Origin: JAGLON01 sp041394985
Lineage (GTDB): Bacteria > Zixibacteria > MSB-5A5 > GN15 > JAAZOE01
Assembly: GCA_041394985.1 (NCBI GenBank)
Contig: JAWLBI010000001.1
Coordinates: forward strand, 1,426,001-1,490,000
Direction: 5' to 3'
DNA: 64,000 nucleotides
This document shows, piece by piece, positions 51,382-59,967 of the stretch. Positions within the stretch are counted from its first letter, which is position 1. Every line of letters begins with the position of its first letter. The position numbers were made by a program, and so were the translations under genes. The notes under the pieces are model-generated. The model had not been told where the DNA came from, searched no databases, and was given only the letters and a program-made list of their open reading frames with translations.

Positions 51382-52809
51382 GGGCGTGTTGAATAACCGG
51401 GCTTTTCTTACGCGGCTACAATACTTGCGAGTTTCGCGAGGAATCCGGTGGCAAATGGATTTTTATGGCTCTGATCGCGGTTGTGAGCGTCTGATGGCAT
51501 GATAAACCGGCATAGATCGACTAAAAGGGATAAAAAGACGGTCGCCAGCCGTTTGAAATTGAGAACCGACGCGATCAAAAGGCACTGCACCCGCATCTTG
51601 GACAGACCTCGCCGCCAGGCTCGTCTCAACCCATGCCACTGTTTCGCCTCCGCAAACACACCCTCAATCACCGGGGCACGAGACCGATACAGATTCTTGA
51701 AACTCTCTGTCTGACTATCGGCGCGCAACTGATTCAATGATTGATGATGAGGGCCAACTCGCAAACGACGACGATTACTAGTTGTACAGCGGGAACGATA
51801 CGGACAATGACGACAGGGACGACCTGATACCATATACTCTCGACGACCAGGGCGAGTCGAATCGAAACCTCGAAACGTCAACCGCTCCCCGGCCGGACAC
51901 ACATACACATCATCTGATTCCTCATACACAAAATCCTCGACCGTAAACTTCCCCTGACACGTTGCCTTCCGTGCCTTTGCCGGGGGACTCACCAGACGAA
52001 TGCCCCGATTGTTCAAGGAATCTTTATTCTCCCCGCTCGCATACGCTCCGTCGGCACACACCGCTTCAGGTGGCGCATCCAACCGCGCAACTGCCTCATC
52101 AATCACCGACACCGCCTCGTCATGCTCTGAACCGTTTGCAGCCGTCACCGAAACATCCAACACTACGCGATTCTTACCGTCGGCTACCGTGTGTTGTTTG
52201 TACCCCGGACGAATCTTCCCGTCAGGAAAGCGACCGAAACGAGCATCCCGATCGGGACTGTCTGCCTTATTCACGCGGGTGACATCCAAGTCGGCTCGGA
52301 TCGTCGTCGCATCCACATGCAGCACCTTCCCCTCGATCAATCCGCTCTTCTTGCACTGAGATATGCTCCGTGAAAAAAGCTCATCGAACACCTCGCCGCC
52401 CAAGCGATCCAGCGCCTTCGACAAGGTTGAATGGTCAGGAAGCTTCTCATCGACTCCATACCCGATAAACCACCGGTACGCCAGATTCACCTGCACTTGA
52501 CGCATCAGGTCACGCACGTGAACGATACCCTCTATGGCTTGAAGTAGAAACAAACGGATCACGACTTCCGGATCTATCGACGGCCGACCGTTATCCGGGC
52601 AGTATTTGTCGGCAACGGCGTCGTGAATGAAATCCAGGTTCAATACCCGATCGAGACGACGAAGAGGATGGTCTGTGGGTACTAACTCTTCCAAAGACGG
52701 CATCAGCGTCATCCCGTATCCTAATTTCTCTCGGCGTGTTTGCATACCTATTCTTATCTAAATGAACATCTCATTGCAAGCCTTTAAATATCCCTTTTTC
52801 AACACGCCC
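51382..52809 (-). mobile_element. Insertion sequence, IS1182 type, 1428 bp
   Basis: Terminal inverted repeats: GGGCGTGTTGAATAACCGGG at 51382-51401 and, inverted, GGGCGTGTTGAAAAAGGG at 52809-52792. A 4-bp duplication TTTC flanks the element. One intact transposase fills it. It lies in the loop of the small palindrome CCTCC-TTTTCA-AGGAGG of a dispersed repeat. Confidence 0.88.
51408..52745 (-). CDS. IS1182-family DDE transposase
   Basis: A 445-residue transposase. The N-terminal domain FIHDAVADKYCPDNGRPSIDPEVVIRLFLLQAIEG and the RWFIGYGVDEKLPDHSTLSKALDR block are family hallmarks. Catalytic residues: D in HVDATTIRADLD, D in CADGAYASGENK, E in EGVFAEAKQWHGLRRAWRRG. A cysteine-rich block CRHCPYRSRC is also typical. 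The frame is intact from ATG to stop, so the element may be active. Confidence 0.93.
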   Translation of the reverse strand: MQTRREKLGYGMTLMPSLEELVPTDHPLRRLDRVLNLDFIHDAVADKYCPDNGRPSIDPEVVIRLFLLQAIEGIVHVRDLMRQVQVNLAYRWFIGYGVDEKLPDHSTLSKALDRLGGEVFDELFSRSISQCKKSGLIEGKVLHVDATTIRADLDVTRVNKADSPDRDARFGRFPDGKIRPGYKQHTVADGKNRVVLDVSVTAANGSEHDEAVSVIDEAVARLDAPPEAVCADGAYASGENKDSLNNRGIRLVSPPAKARKATCQGKFTVEDFVYEESDDVYVCPAGERLTFRGFDSTRPGRREYMVSGRPCRHCPYRSRCTTSNRRRLRVGPHHQSLNQLRADSQTESFKNLYRSRAPVIEGVFAEAKQWHGLRRAWRRGLSKMRVQCLLIASVLNFKRLATVFLSLLVDLCRFIMPSDAHNRDQSHKNPFATGFLAKLASIVAA

Positions 52810-52862
52810 TTTCAAGGAGGGGCTGGGGGTGGTTGAGGAATTTTGTTAATAGCTCGGGCATC
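52810..52862 (+). repeat. Right part of the composite repeat interrupted by the IS1182-type element
   Basis: TTTCAAGGAGGGGCTGGGGG, then GGTTGAGGAATTTTGTTAAT, AGCTCGGGCATCTATGAGCT. Matches 53057-53120 and, inverted, 45937-46001. Confidence 0.75.
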
Positions 52863-52872
52863 TATGAGCTAT

Positions 52873-52963
52873 TGGCCCGGTGGCCCATCCTTTTTTGGCT
52901 TTGCAAAAAAGGGTGTGTTCCCGCGATACATGGAATGTTGGCGCACGAGTACGTACACCAACC
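52873..52963 (+). repeat. Dispersed repeat, GTGGCCCATCC / GCGATACATGG family
   Basis: GGTGGCCCATCC, the inverted repeat TTTTTTGGCTTTGCAAAAAA, GTTCCCGCGATACATGGA and GTTGG...CACCAAC. Near-identical copies at 62660 and 63004. Confidence 0.75.
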
Positions 52964-53012
52964 GCAATGTGTGCAGGGCGATTCACGAATCGCCTGGTTG
53001 CCCTGCGTGCAT

Positions 53013-53039
53013 GTCAAGACCACAGGGGTCTTGACCTAC
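53013..53039 (-). repeat. GTAG-footed hairpin (read on minus strand)
   Basis: GTCAAGACC / GGTCTTGAC with CTAC foot. Confidence 0.7.
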
Positions 53040-53042
53040 GTT

Positions 53043-53148
53043 TTTCTCCCCTTCCTTTTCAAGGAGGGGGCTGGGGGTGGTTGAACAATCTTGTTAATAG
53101 CTCGGGCATCTATGAACTATCGAGTCTATTTTTGGCACAGGTCATTGC
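53043..53148 (+). repeat. Left part of the composite repeat interrupted by the IS256/IS1249-type element
   Basis: CTCCCCTTCCTTTTCAAGGA through TTTTTGGCACAGGTCATTGC. The repeat continues at 54219 with ATTGCGAGCCCTTCTCAGGG. Confidence 0.75.
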
Positions 53149-54218
53149 GGGCATAATGTTCAAAAAATGTTGGTAAATTCTTTGTAACTATATATTACAA
53201 TTAGGGTTTTACGGGATATATCTGAGAGGTCTAGGAAAATGGCTAAAAAAGGTTCTGTCTGCATTGTGGAACATACGGTGCCATACGGTATGGATATAGT
53301 CAAGAGAAACAGCGGTGGTGGTGCCCGTCATGTCATCGCACGTTTGTTCTCAGAGGTATCGGAAAGCGTCGTGAACAGCAAAGGGTTTGGTTCGAACGCT
53401 GGATAACTGAAGGTTATACCATTCGACAATTGATGGCTCACAGCGGTTATAGTCAAAGTACAGTTAGACGCATTATCACCTATTGGCTTGATAGACCACC
53501 GAAGACTTCGGTTGACCTCACCCGCTTCAAGTACTTGGTTCTTGATGGCACCTACCTGATAAAACGGCGTGTCGTCGTCGTTGGTTTGGCTGACCCAGTT
53601 GCCAAGAGCCTTGTCGCCGGCAGCTATGGTCTCAAGGAAGGTGAAGCGCGCATGCGAGACTACTGTTTGAGATTGCGGCATGAAGGGCTCATGCCTGTCA
53701 GCATCACGATTGACGGGCTTCGGCAGGTGCATACGATGCTGGAGGATGTGTGGCCGGAGGCATGCATTCAACGTTGTCTGGTGCATATTCAGCGGCAAGG
53801 GCTTTCCTGGTGCCGACGTGATCCCAAAACAGCAGCCGTCAAACATCTCCGTCGTTTATTCTGTCGTGTCATGGATATCTCAACCGTACATCAACGAGAT
53901 GAATTTCTTGCCGCTTGGCAAGCCTGGGAGGAGCACTATGGATACCCCATCGCCAGCCGTCCAAGCCGAGGAAAGGTCTTCTCCGATGTCAAACGAGCTC
54001 GCTCTTTACTTCTTTACGCACTGCCACACATGTTTCACTATCTCAACGATCCCTTGATTCCAAATTCTACTAACTGGATCGAGGGATACTTCAGCAGGCT
54101 CAAGGCTCGATATAGACAACACCGTGGATTATCCAAAAAACATCGAGCCAACTACTTCGCCTGGTACTTTCATCTGTGTAAAACATGATTCTTACCAACA
54201 AAAAAGAACATTATGCCC
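53149..54218 (+). mobile_element. Insertion sequence, IS256/IS1249-like, 1070 bp
   Basis: Terminal inverted repeats: GGGCATAATGTTC at 53149-53161 and its complement at 54206-54218, extended by GTTGGTAA on each side after an A/T tract. ATTGC (53144-53148 and 54219-54223) is a 5-bp direct duplication. One transposase, with its first codons out of frame (see CDS). The reconstructed target is the composite repeat at 45729-46001. Confidence 0.85.
53239..54188 (+). pseudogene. IS256/IS1249-like transposase with -1 frameshift at an A6 tract near the start
   Basis: From 53430 the frame encodes 252 residues with DDE residues (LDGTYLIKRR; ITIDGLRQV; NWIEGYFSRLKARY) and the QRCLVHIQRQGLSWCRRDP block. 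The same frame continues upstream to about 53247 and encodes an intact zinc ribbon (FCLHCGTYGAIRYGYSQEKQ, then RWWCPSCHRTFVLRG) and helix-turn-helix (TIRQLMAHSGYSQSTVRRII), but has no start codon: a TAA sits at 53244. The ATG at 53239 is in another frame; a -1 shift on the six A residues (53245-53250) gives MAKKRFCLHCG. Either one A has been lost (gene or assembly), or translation slips here. The rest of the gene looks undamaged. Confidence 0.78.
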
Positions 54219-54365
54219 ATTGCGAGCCCTTCTCAGGGCGTCGCAATCTCAGGATGAATTCTCACGCCCTCGAATTTATATAGCACCCTGAGATCGCGAC
54301 GGTCGCCATAGGAATGGCTCCCTCGCGATGACGGGTGCTGTATAAAAGGTTCATGGAATCATGCT
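54219..54365 (+). repeat. Right part of the composite repeat interrupted by the IS256/IS1249-type element
   Basis: ATTGCGAGCCCTTCTCAGGG, CGTCGCAATCTCAGG, then CTGAGATCGCGACGG...CCTCGCGATGAC and GGTTCATGGAATCATG. It is the reverse complement of 45729-45895. Confidence 0.78.
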
Positions 54366-54424
54366 TTGTTCGTGGCACCAAAGTCCATTCTCCCGGGCCG
54401 GAGGACCCGGCCCCTACGGTGGAT

Positions 54425-54451
54425 GTCAAGACCACAGGGGTCTTGACCTAC
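54425..54451 (-). repeat. GTAG-footed hairpin (read on minus strand)
   Basis: GTCAAGACC / GGTCTTGAC with CTAC foot at 54448-54451. Confidence 0.7.
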
Positions 54452-54455
54452 TTTT

Positions 54456-54484
54456 GGCAGGTCCCTTTAGGGGACCTACCCTAC
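54456..54484 (-). repeat. GTAG-footed hairpin with the GGCAGGTCCC stem
   Basis: GGCAGGTCCC (54456-54465), GGGACCTACC (54471-54480), CTAC foot. Ends 5 bp before the dnaE2 stop and could terminate that operon. Confidence 0.7.
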
Positions 54485-54488
54485 GCTA

Positions 54489-57482
54489 TTACACAAACTC
54501 CCGCTCTTTCAGGCCCGTCGGGGCGGGTGTGAGGTGCTCGGCGACAATTGCGATGTTGCCGCCTTCGCGGTTGAGGGTTCCTTCGATGTGCAGATACTTG
54601 TACTGCCGCACTATACGATAATAGCGGCGATACATCTCGGGGAACAGTACGACCTCGAAGGTGTCATATAAATCCTCGAACGTCAGGAACACCATCGATT
54701 CTTTCGATTCGCGCGTCTTGATCGATTTGCGGTCAACCAGCCATGCCTGCATAGTGACGCGGGTGCCCTCGGGAGTCGCATGGAGCACTTCGGCCCAGGT
54801 GCGGCTTTTGTATGCGGGGAAAAGCTTCAGCGGATGCACGGAGGCGGAAAATCCCAGGTAGTCCTTTTCGTACTGTAAAACATCGAACGGCGTGGAATCC
54901 GGCATCGGGGGGAGCTGTTTCGCTTCGGGGACGATGAGTTGCCCGGCGAAGATGTCGCCGTCCTCGGCGCCTTTGACGGTGAAGGCCGCGCCGACCGGCT
55001 GGCGTTTGCCTCGGCGCAGGCGCAACCGCCACAGTAATCGCGGGCGGTTTTCGGCGAAGCTCTCGAATGCCCCGACCTTGATGAGCGCCTCGACCTCGGA
55101 CGCCGACAATCGCACGCGCGTCAGGAAATCATCGAATGATGTGAACGGGCGCTTCTCCATGATTTGTTCGATTGTCCGCCGCTCGAGCCCCTTGATGCGG
55201 GATATCCCGACATACATGCGGGCATCGAAGACGGTTTCGTGCTCCTCGCTGGCGTTGATGTCCGGCGGTTTGATTTCCACACCCATGCGGCGGGCCTCGT
55301 TGATATAGACATAGGCTGGATAATAGCCGCCGCCGTTGTTGAGGACCGCCTGCATGAACTGCGCCGGATAGTGTGCCTTGTAGTAGGCCGACTGATATGC
55401 GAGATAGGCATACGTCGCGGCGTGGGCTTTGCAAAATCCGTATCCCGCGAAATTGCGCAGGAGTTTCATGATTTCCCCGGCCTTGTGTACCGACAGGCCG
55501 TTCTTGACCGCGCCGTCGATGAAGCGGCCATGGAGCTGTTCGTATTTTTTGTAGCGGCCCTTGGTGATGGCGCGGCGGAGCATGTCCGCGGCCGGGAGGT
55601 TGAATCCGGCAGTCGCGCGGGCGCACAGGAGGACCTGCTCCTGATAGATGAACACGCCGTGCGTTTCGCGCAGGATGTCCACGAGTCGCTCGTCGGGATA
55701 TTCCGTTTTTATTTTGCCGTGGTGGCGGTCGAGGAAAATCTTTTTCATCCCGGAATCGGATGCGCCCGGCCGGATGACTGCCAGCGCGAGGGTGATGTCG
55801 TTCAACTCCTTCGGTTTGATGTCGCGCAGGACCGAGCGCAGGCCGGGGGATTCGATCTGGAAAACGCCGATTGTCCGGCCGGACTGGAGCATGGCCTCGG
55901 TGGCAGGATCATGATCGGGGACGGCGAAGTTGTCACCTTCGATTTTCTTCGCATGCTCGCGGCAGTCGACGATGACCGCCTGCCCGCGCTGGCCGAGGAT
56001 GTCGATTTTGACCAGCCCGATTTTCTCCGCCTGATACATATCGCATTGGGTGACGACGATGCCCTTGGTGGCGCGCTCGAGGGCGACGTAGTCGGTGAGG
56101 GGCCTCGGCGTGATGACGATACCGCCGGGATGGATGCCGAGATGCCGTGGCAATTCGTGAATCCGCGCCGCCTGGGCGAAGACATCGCTGTATTCATTGA
56201 TCGATTTGCAGGCGGTGTCGCTCAGTTCGCTCATACCGAAGCGCGGCAGTTCCTTGACGATGCGGTCGATTTCATCGGGGGAGACACCGGAGGCCTTGGC
56301 GATCTCGCGGACGGCCAGGCGGCTGCGGAAGCGGATGTATGATGCGATCATCGCCGTGTGGTCGCTGCCGTAGGTGGTGTAGATGTAATCGAGCACATCG
56401 TCGCGGCGGCGCCAGTCGATGTCGAGGTCGACATCGGGCGGGTCGGAGCGGGCCTCGTTGAGGAATCGCTCGAAGTAGAGGCCCTCCTTGATGGGATCGA
56501 CCTCGGTGATGTACAGCGAATAGGCGACCAGCGATCCTGCCGCCGATCCACGCCCGACGACCGGGATTCCGGTCGCCCGGCAGTGGTCGACGATGCCGGA
56601 GACGATTAAAAAATAATCGGTGAATCCCGTGCGATGAATGACCGACAGTTCGAAATCCAGCCGCGCCTGGTAGGCGCCCGTGATGCGCCGTCTCTTGCGC
56701 CTGAGGCCTTCCAGAGCCTTGCGGCGGAGCGTCTCTATCTTGTCACTCCTGATATTGGGAAAATCCGGCAGGATATTCGTTTTTTCCGGGAATGACAACC
56801 GGCAGGAATCGGCCAGCGCGAGCCCATTGGCGACGGCCTCAGGCATGAGCCGATACCGCCGCCGCATATCGTCGATAGTCGGGAAGAAGGCCTCGCGGCC
56901 GTCGCGAGGCGTCCCGTTCAGGTTGGCCGCGAGCGCTCCGGTGTCGATGGCGCGGAGCATCGTATGCGTGTCGTATTCATCGCGGTGTAGGAAACTCACG
57001 CTCGGATTGGCGACCGGAAGGACGCCGTATGTTTCCTTTATCTCGTTAACGCTGTGATATTCATTGCCTTGTACGGATATGTGCAAGTGTGAGTTGAATA
57101 TCTCCTTGAGGCGCGCTAACTCTCCATCAGGGGAAGCCAGACACACACAATCAGCGGAATGCCGCGCCAGGTCATCGGCAGTAACAGAATCATCGAGTTG
57201 CCTCCGGGTTGTCAGTCGGCATAGGTTCTGATATCCGGCGAAACTCTGCGCTATCAGATGCACCTCGCCGAGGTCCGTCGTCAGTCGCACGCCGACCAGC
57301 GGATTGATGCCCGCATCGCGGCAGGCATAGTAGAAATCGATCGCGCCATAGAGGTTGTCGCCGTCCGCTAGTCCCAGATGGCGGATACCCGCCTTGGCAG
57401 CGGTCTCGACGAGCTTCTCGGGCGGGGTCGTGCCCCAGAGAAGCGAGAAGCTACTTCGACAGCCCGGGAGTGCGAAGCTCAT
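54489..57482 (-). CDS. dnaE2: Error-prone DNA polymerase III alpha subunit (DnaE2 type)
   Basis: A 997-residue C-family polymerase. Polymerase acidic residues are present in PPDVDLDIDWRRRDDVLDYIY and GLVKIDILGQRGQ, so it should be active; the C-terminal OB fold (TRVTMQAWLVDRKSIKTRES...) is also present. The N-terminal PHP domain lacks the metal-binding histidines (CRSSFSLLWGTTPPEKL where active PHP has HxH), so no intrinsic proofreading is expected. The short length and the SFSLLWG opening fit the DnaE2/ImuC error-prone group. It overlaps the stop of the Y-family polymerase gene by 32 bp, a translesion-synthesis pairing like imuB-dnaE2. A separate replicative dnaE should exist elsewhere. Confidence 0.85.
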   Translation of the reverse strand: MSFALPGCRSSFSLLWGTTPPEKLVETAAKAGIRHLGLADGDNLYGAIDFYYACRDAGINPLVGVRLTTDLGEVHLIAQSFAGYQNLCRLTTRRQLDDSVTADDLARHSADCVCLASPDGELARLKEIFNSHLHISVQGNEYHSVNEIKETYGVLPVANPSVSFLHRDEYDTHTMLRAIDTGALAANLNGTPRDGREAFFPTIDDMRRRYRLMPEAVANGLALADSCRLSFPEKTNILPDFPNIRSDKIETLRRKALEGLRRKRRRITGAYQARLDFELSVIHRTGFTDYFLIVSGIVDHCRATGIPVVGRGSAAGSLVAYSLYITEVDPIKEGLYFERFLNEARSDPPDVDLDIDWRRRDDVLDYIYTTYGSDHTAMIASYIRFRSRLAVREIAKASGVSPDEIDRIVKELPRFGMSELSDTACKSINEYSDVFAQAARIHELPRHLGIHPGGIVITPRPLTDYVALERATKGIVVTQCDMYQAEKIGLVKIDILGQRGQAVIVDCREHAKKIEGDNFAVPDHDPATEAMLQSGRTIGVFQIESPGLRSVLRDIKPKELNDITLALAVIRPGASDSGMKKIFLDRHHGKIKTEYPDERLVDILRETHGVFIYQEQVLLCARATAGFNLPAADMLRRAITKGRYKKYEQLHGRFIDGAVKNGLSVHKAGEIMKLLRNFAGYGFCKAHAATYAYLAYQSAYYKAHYPAQFMQAVLNNGGGYYPAYVYINEARRMGVEIKPPDINASEEHETVFDARMYVGISRIKGLERRTIEQIMEKRPFTSFDDFLTRVRLSASEVEALIKVGAFESFAENRPRLLWRLRLRRGKRQPVGAAFTVKGAEDGDIFAGQLIVPEAKQLPPMPDSTPFDVLQYEKDYLGFSASVHPLKLFPAYKSRTWAEVLHATPEGTRVTMQAWLVDRKSIKTRESKESMVFLTFEDLYDTFEVVLFPEMYRRYYRIVRQYKYLHIEGTLNREGGNIAIVAEHLTPAPTGLKEREFV

Positions 57483-58665
57483 AGCCCGTGACTCGCTTGT
57501 TATAGTGTTCGCCGAGCATCAGGGTCCGCCCGGTCGTAACGGCCAGGAATCCGAACTTCTCCCGCACCTCATCGACACTGCCCAGCAGCTTCTCGTTTTT
57601 CTCCGTGCGGTCAAAGATGAACGATTCCTCGTAGACGGAATTCTTCAGGTTATTCAGATTCACCCCGACGAATCGTATGCCTTTGCGCCGCTTGTACATG
57701 GTTTCGAACATCGATTTGGCGATGCCGTACAGGACTTTCTCGTCCCATGATGGCGGCGATATCGTGGCATGCCCCTCGACATTCTCGAAATCGCAGTAGC
57801 GGAACTTGACCGTCATCCGCCCGGCCTTTTTATGGATGTCCCGCAGGCGCCGGCAGGCCCGCTCGAGCAGATAGAAATAGTGGCTGAGGAGGAGGGTGTT
57901 GTCGGTGATGTCCCTGGCCAGACCCGTCTCGCGGTTGACCGATCGCACGGCCGAGAAGTCCCTCAGCAGCGGGCCGTCCTCGCCGACGGAGTATGCGGCA
58001 ATCTTCCGGCCGTTCTGCCCGAACAATTTGACGAGATACTCCTCGGGCACTAACTGCAATTGGCCAATGGTCTTTACGCCCATTTCATAAAGTATTCGTT
58101 TACCTACCCGCCCGATGCCGGGGATCTTGCCGATCTTCAACGGCGCCAGGAATTCCTTGGCCTCGTCCGGCGCGACATAGGTCAGGTTGTTCGGCTTGAT
58201 GATCTCGGATGCGATCTTCGCCACGACCCGAGACGGCCCGATCCCGACCGATGTGCTCAGCGACAGCTCCTCCATGACCCGGTTTTTCAGCTTCTGCGCC
58301 AGGTCGACGGGGGAGGCGAAATGCCGCTCGAGTCCGGATATGTCCAGGCAGGCCTCGTCGGGAGAAATCTGGTCCATTTTGGGCGTGAAATCGCGGATGA
58401 TATCCATCAGCCGGTTTGAGTACTGCTCATAGGTGAACCAGTCGCCGCGGACGAGAACGCCGTCGGGGATGCGCCGAGCCGCCTCGGGGAGCGAGGTGCC
58501 GAGGGTCACGCCGCGGGCGCGCGCCTCGTAGCTGGGGCAGTAGACGATGCCGCGCTCGTTTTCGAGTCCGCCGACCATGACCGGTTTGCCCTTGAGCTTG
58601 CGGTTGATGGACTGCTCGACCGAGGCGAGGAAGGCATCGACATCGATATGCAGGTAGGTAGCCAT
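57451..58665 (-). CDS. dinB: Y-family DNA polymerase IV
   Basis: A 404-residue lesion-bypass polymerase. Catalytic residues are present: the Asp pair in HIDVDAFLASVE and D-E in ISPDEACLD; thus it is a working polymerase rather than the inactive ImuB. The YCPSYEARARGV and VGIGPSRVVAKIASE blocks, the helix-hairpin-helix KIPGIGRVGKRIL and a little-finger domain follow. I see no clear QLxLF clamp motif in the last residues. It is the first gene of the operon with dnaE2. A LexA-like box overlaps its promoter. Confidence 0.92.
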   Translation of the reverse strand: MATYLHIDVDAFLASVEQSINRKLKGKPVMVGGLENERGIVYCPSYEARARGVTLGTSLPEAARRIPDGVLVRGDWFTYEQYSNRLMDIIRDFTPKMDQISPDEACLDISGLERHFASPVDLAQKLKNRVMEELSLSTSVGIGPSRVVAKIASEIIKPNNLTYVAPDEAKEFLAPLKIGKIPGIGRVGKRILYEMGVKTIGQLQLVPEEYLVKLFGQNGRKIAAYSVGEDGPLLRDFSAVRSVNRETGLARDITDNTLLLSHYFYLLERACRRLRDIHKKAGRMTVKFRYCDFENVEGHATISPPSWDEKVLYGIAKSMFETMYKRRKGIRFVGVNLNNLKNSVYEESFIFDRTEKNEKLLGSVDEVREKFGFLAVTTGRTLMLGEHYNKRVTGYELRTPGLSK

Positions 58666-58671
58666 ATGCGT

Positions 58672-58700
58672 ATATTACGCCCCACCTGCACAAATGTACA
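58672..58700 (-). promoter_or_regulatory. Promoter of the dinB-dnaE2 operon, apparently leaderless
   Basis: Minus strand: TGTACA (58700-58695), 17-bp spacer, TAATAT (58677-58672), then 6 nt to the ATG at 58665. The LexA-like box covers the -35 element. Confidence 0.6.
58687..58700. promoter_or_regulatory. Putative LexA (SOS) operator
   Basis: TGCACAAATGTACA, an imperfect palindrome, 22-35 bp before the dinB start codon and overlapping the -35 box. It matches the LexA motif described for Fibrobacter (TGCNC-N4-GTGCA) at all but one position, and resembles the cyanobacterial GTAC-type box. Both neighbouring genes are classical SOS members. Confidence 0.6.
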
Positions 58701-58869
58701 TCACATATTGGAAGGGGGAGAATAAAAATAAGCCTTAAATATGTTTTAATATATTTTGCTTTAAATAAAATCGATAATTTTGTATTATAAAGAACATAAA
58801 TTAATTTACCAGAACTTAGTCTTCCCAGCGGTTATTTGAACAATGAAAATATGATAAAGGAGTATTTAA

Positions 58870-59883
58870 ATGAAAGTATTTCTTAGCTGGTCAGGAGCCC
58901 GTAGCCATAAGATCGCACTTGTTTTCAGGGACTGGCTGCCATCGGTTATCCAAGCCATAGAGCCATATGTCTCTTCAGAAGATATTGATAAGGGAGCGCG
59001 ATGGAGTACCGATATTGCAAAGGAATTAGAAGACTCTACATTTGGTATTCTATGTGTGACCCGCGAGAATATCAATGCGCCTTGGTTGACATTTGAAGCA
59101 GGTGCACTGTCTAAAACAATGGATAAGAGCTTTGTTAGCCCCTTTTTATTTGATATAAAACGTTCCGAAGTAGACGGACCTATTCTACAATTTCAGTCTA
59201 CTATTTTTGAGAAAGAGGACTTGAAAAAGCTAGTAAAAACCTTAAATAAGGCCTGTGAAAAGGATGGATTATCCAGTGAAAGACTGGAGAAAGCGTTTGA
59301 TGTCTGGTACCCTACATTAGAAGAAGAGCTAGGGAAACTCAAAGATGCAAATCAGAATATTTCAGATGATGGGAATTCAGAATCCCAAACTCTTAAGACT
59401 CAAGATATACTAGAGGAAATACTTGATTTAACCCGAATCAACCAAAAATTACTTCGTAATCCCGATGGACCAATAGGTGAGAATCTGGAAAAACTGAATG
59501 TTCAAATAAATAAACTGTCGGACAAAATAAATATGTTGAATGAACAATCGATTTCAAGGCGCCAAAGAAAAGTGCATCCAATGATGATCGATGAGATAAT
59601 ACATTTTACTAATAATCCATTAATGGCCGCACAAATAGCCCTTGCACTTGTTAAAGAACAAATGCCTTGGGTCTATGATGCAGGTATAGAGACTATGCGA
59701 ATATTAAAGTCCAAAGCCTCAAAAAAGGACAAAGATTCTGCATTAATGGATTTTGATCGTATTTTAGAATTTTCTTTTGAACATCCAATGATGCGGGAAA
59801 TGTATGGAAACAACAAAGAATTCCGAATGTTCTATCATGAATTGCCGCGAATGTTGAGGTATTCAATAGAGGGTAATAAATAA
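58870..59883 (+). CDS. TIR-domain protein, putative defence effector
   Basis: A 337-residue protein. Residues 1-130 are a bacterial TIR domain: MKVFLSWSGARSHKIALVFRDWL, the SSEDIDKGARWSTDIAKEL stretch, and the acidic residue E76 in APWLTFEAGAL at the position of the NADase glutamate. A coiled region (about 160-235, LDLTRINQKLLRN ... LEKLNVQINKLSDKINMLNEQ) and a helical C-terminal domain follow, with no membrane segment. Bacterial TIR proteins commonly degrade NAD or make cyclic-ADP-ribose signals on phage infection. The gene is AT-rich against its neighbours. AAAGGAG precedes the ATG. The next gene, 84 bp on, is nuclease-like. Confidence 0.85.
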   Translation: MKVFLSWSGARSHKIALVFRDWLPSVIQAIEPYVSSEDIDKGARWSTDIAKELEDSTFGILCVTRENINAPWLTFEAGALSKTMDKSFVSPFLFDIKRSEVDGPILQFQSTIFEKEDLKKLVKTLNKACEKDGLSSERLEKAFDVWYPTLEEELGKLKDANQNISDDGNSESQTLKTQDILEEILDLTRINQKLLRNPDGPIGENLEKLNVQINKLSDKINMLNEQSISRRQRKVHPMMIDEIIHFTNNPLMAAQIALALVKEQMPWVYDAGIETMRILKSKASKKDKDSALMDFDRILEFSFEHPMMREMYGNNKEFRMFYHELPRMLRYSIEGNK

Positions 59884-59967
59884 TCCATTAAATTGTCTGA
59901 CATGTAATATTAAATCTAAACAATTTTTCTTATAGTATTTCAACTTACCAATAAGGGAACACATTCG

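Noticed and set aside
53430..54188. Transposase starting at ATG 53430
   Set aside because: It would cut off the zinc ribbon and half of the helix-turn-helix, both of which are encoded in the same frame upstream to about 53247.
55164..56342. 392-codon open frame antisense to dnaE2
   Set aside because: It is the shadow of a GC-rich gene whose own frame carries the polymerase motifs; the antisense product is low in complexity and rich in Asp, Gly and Val.
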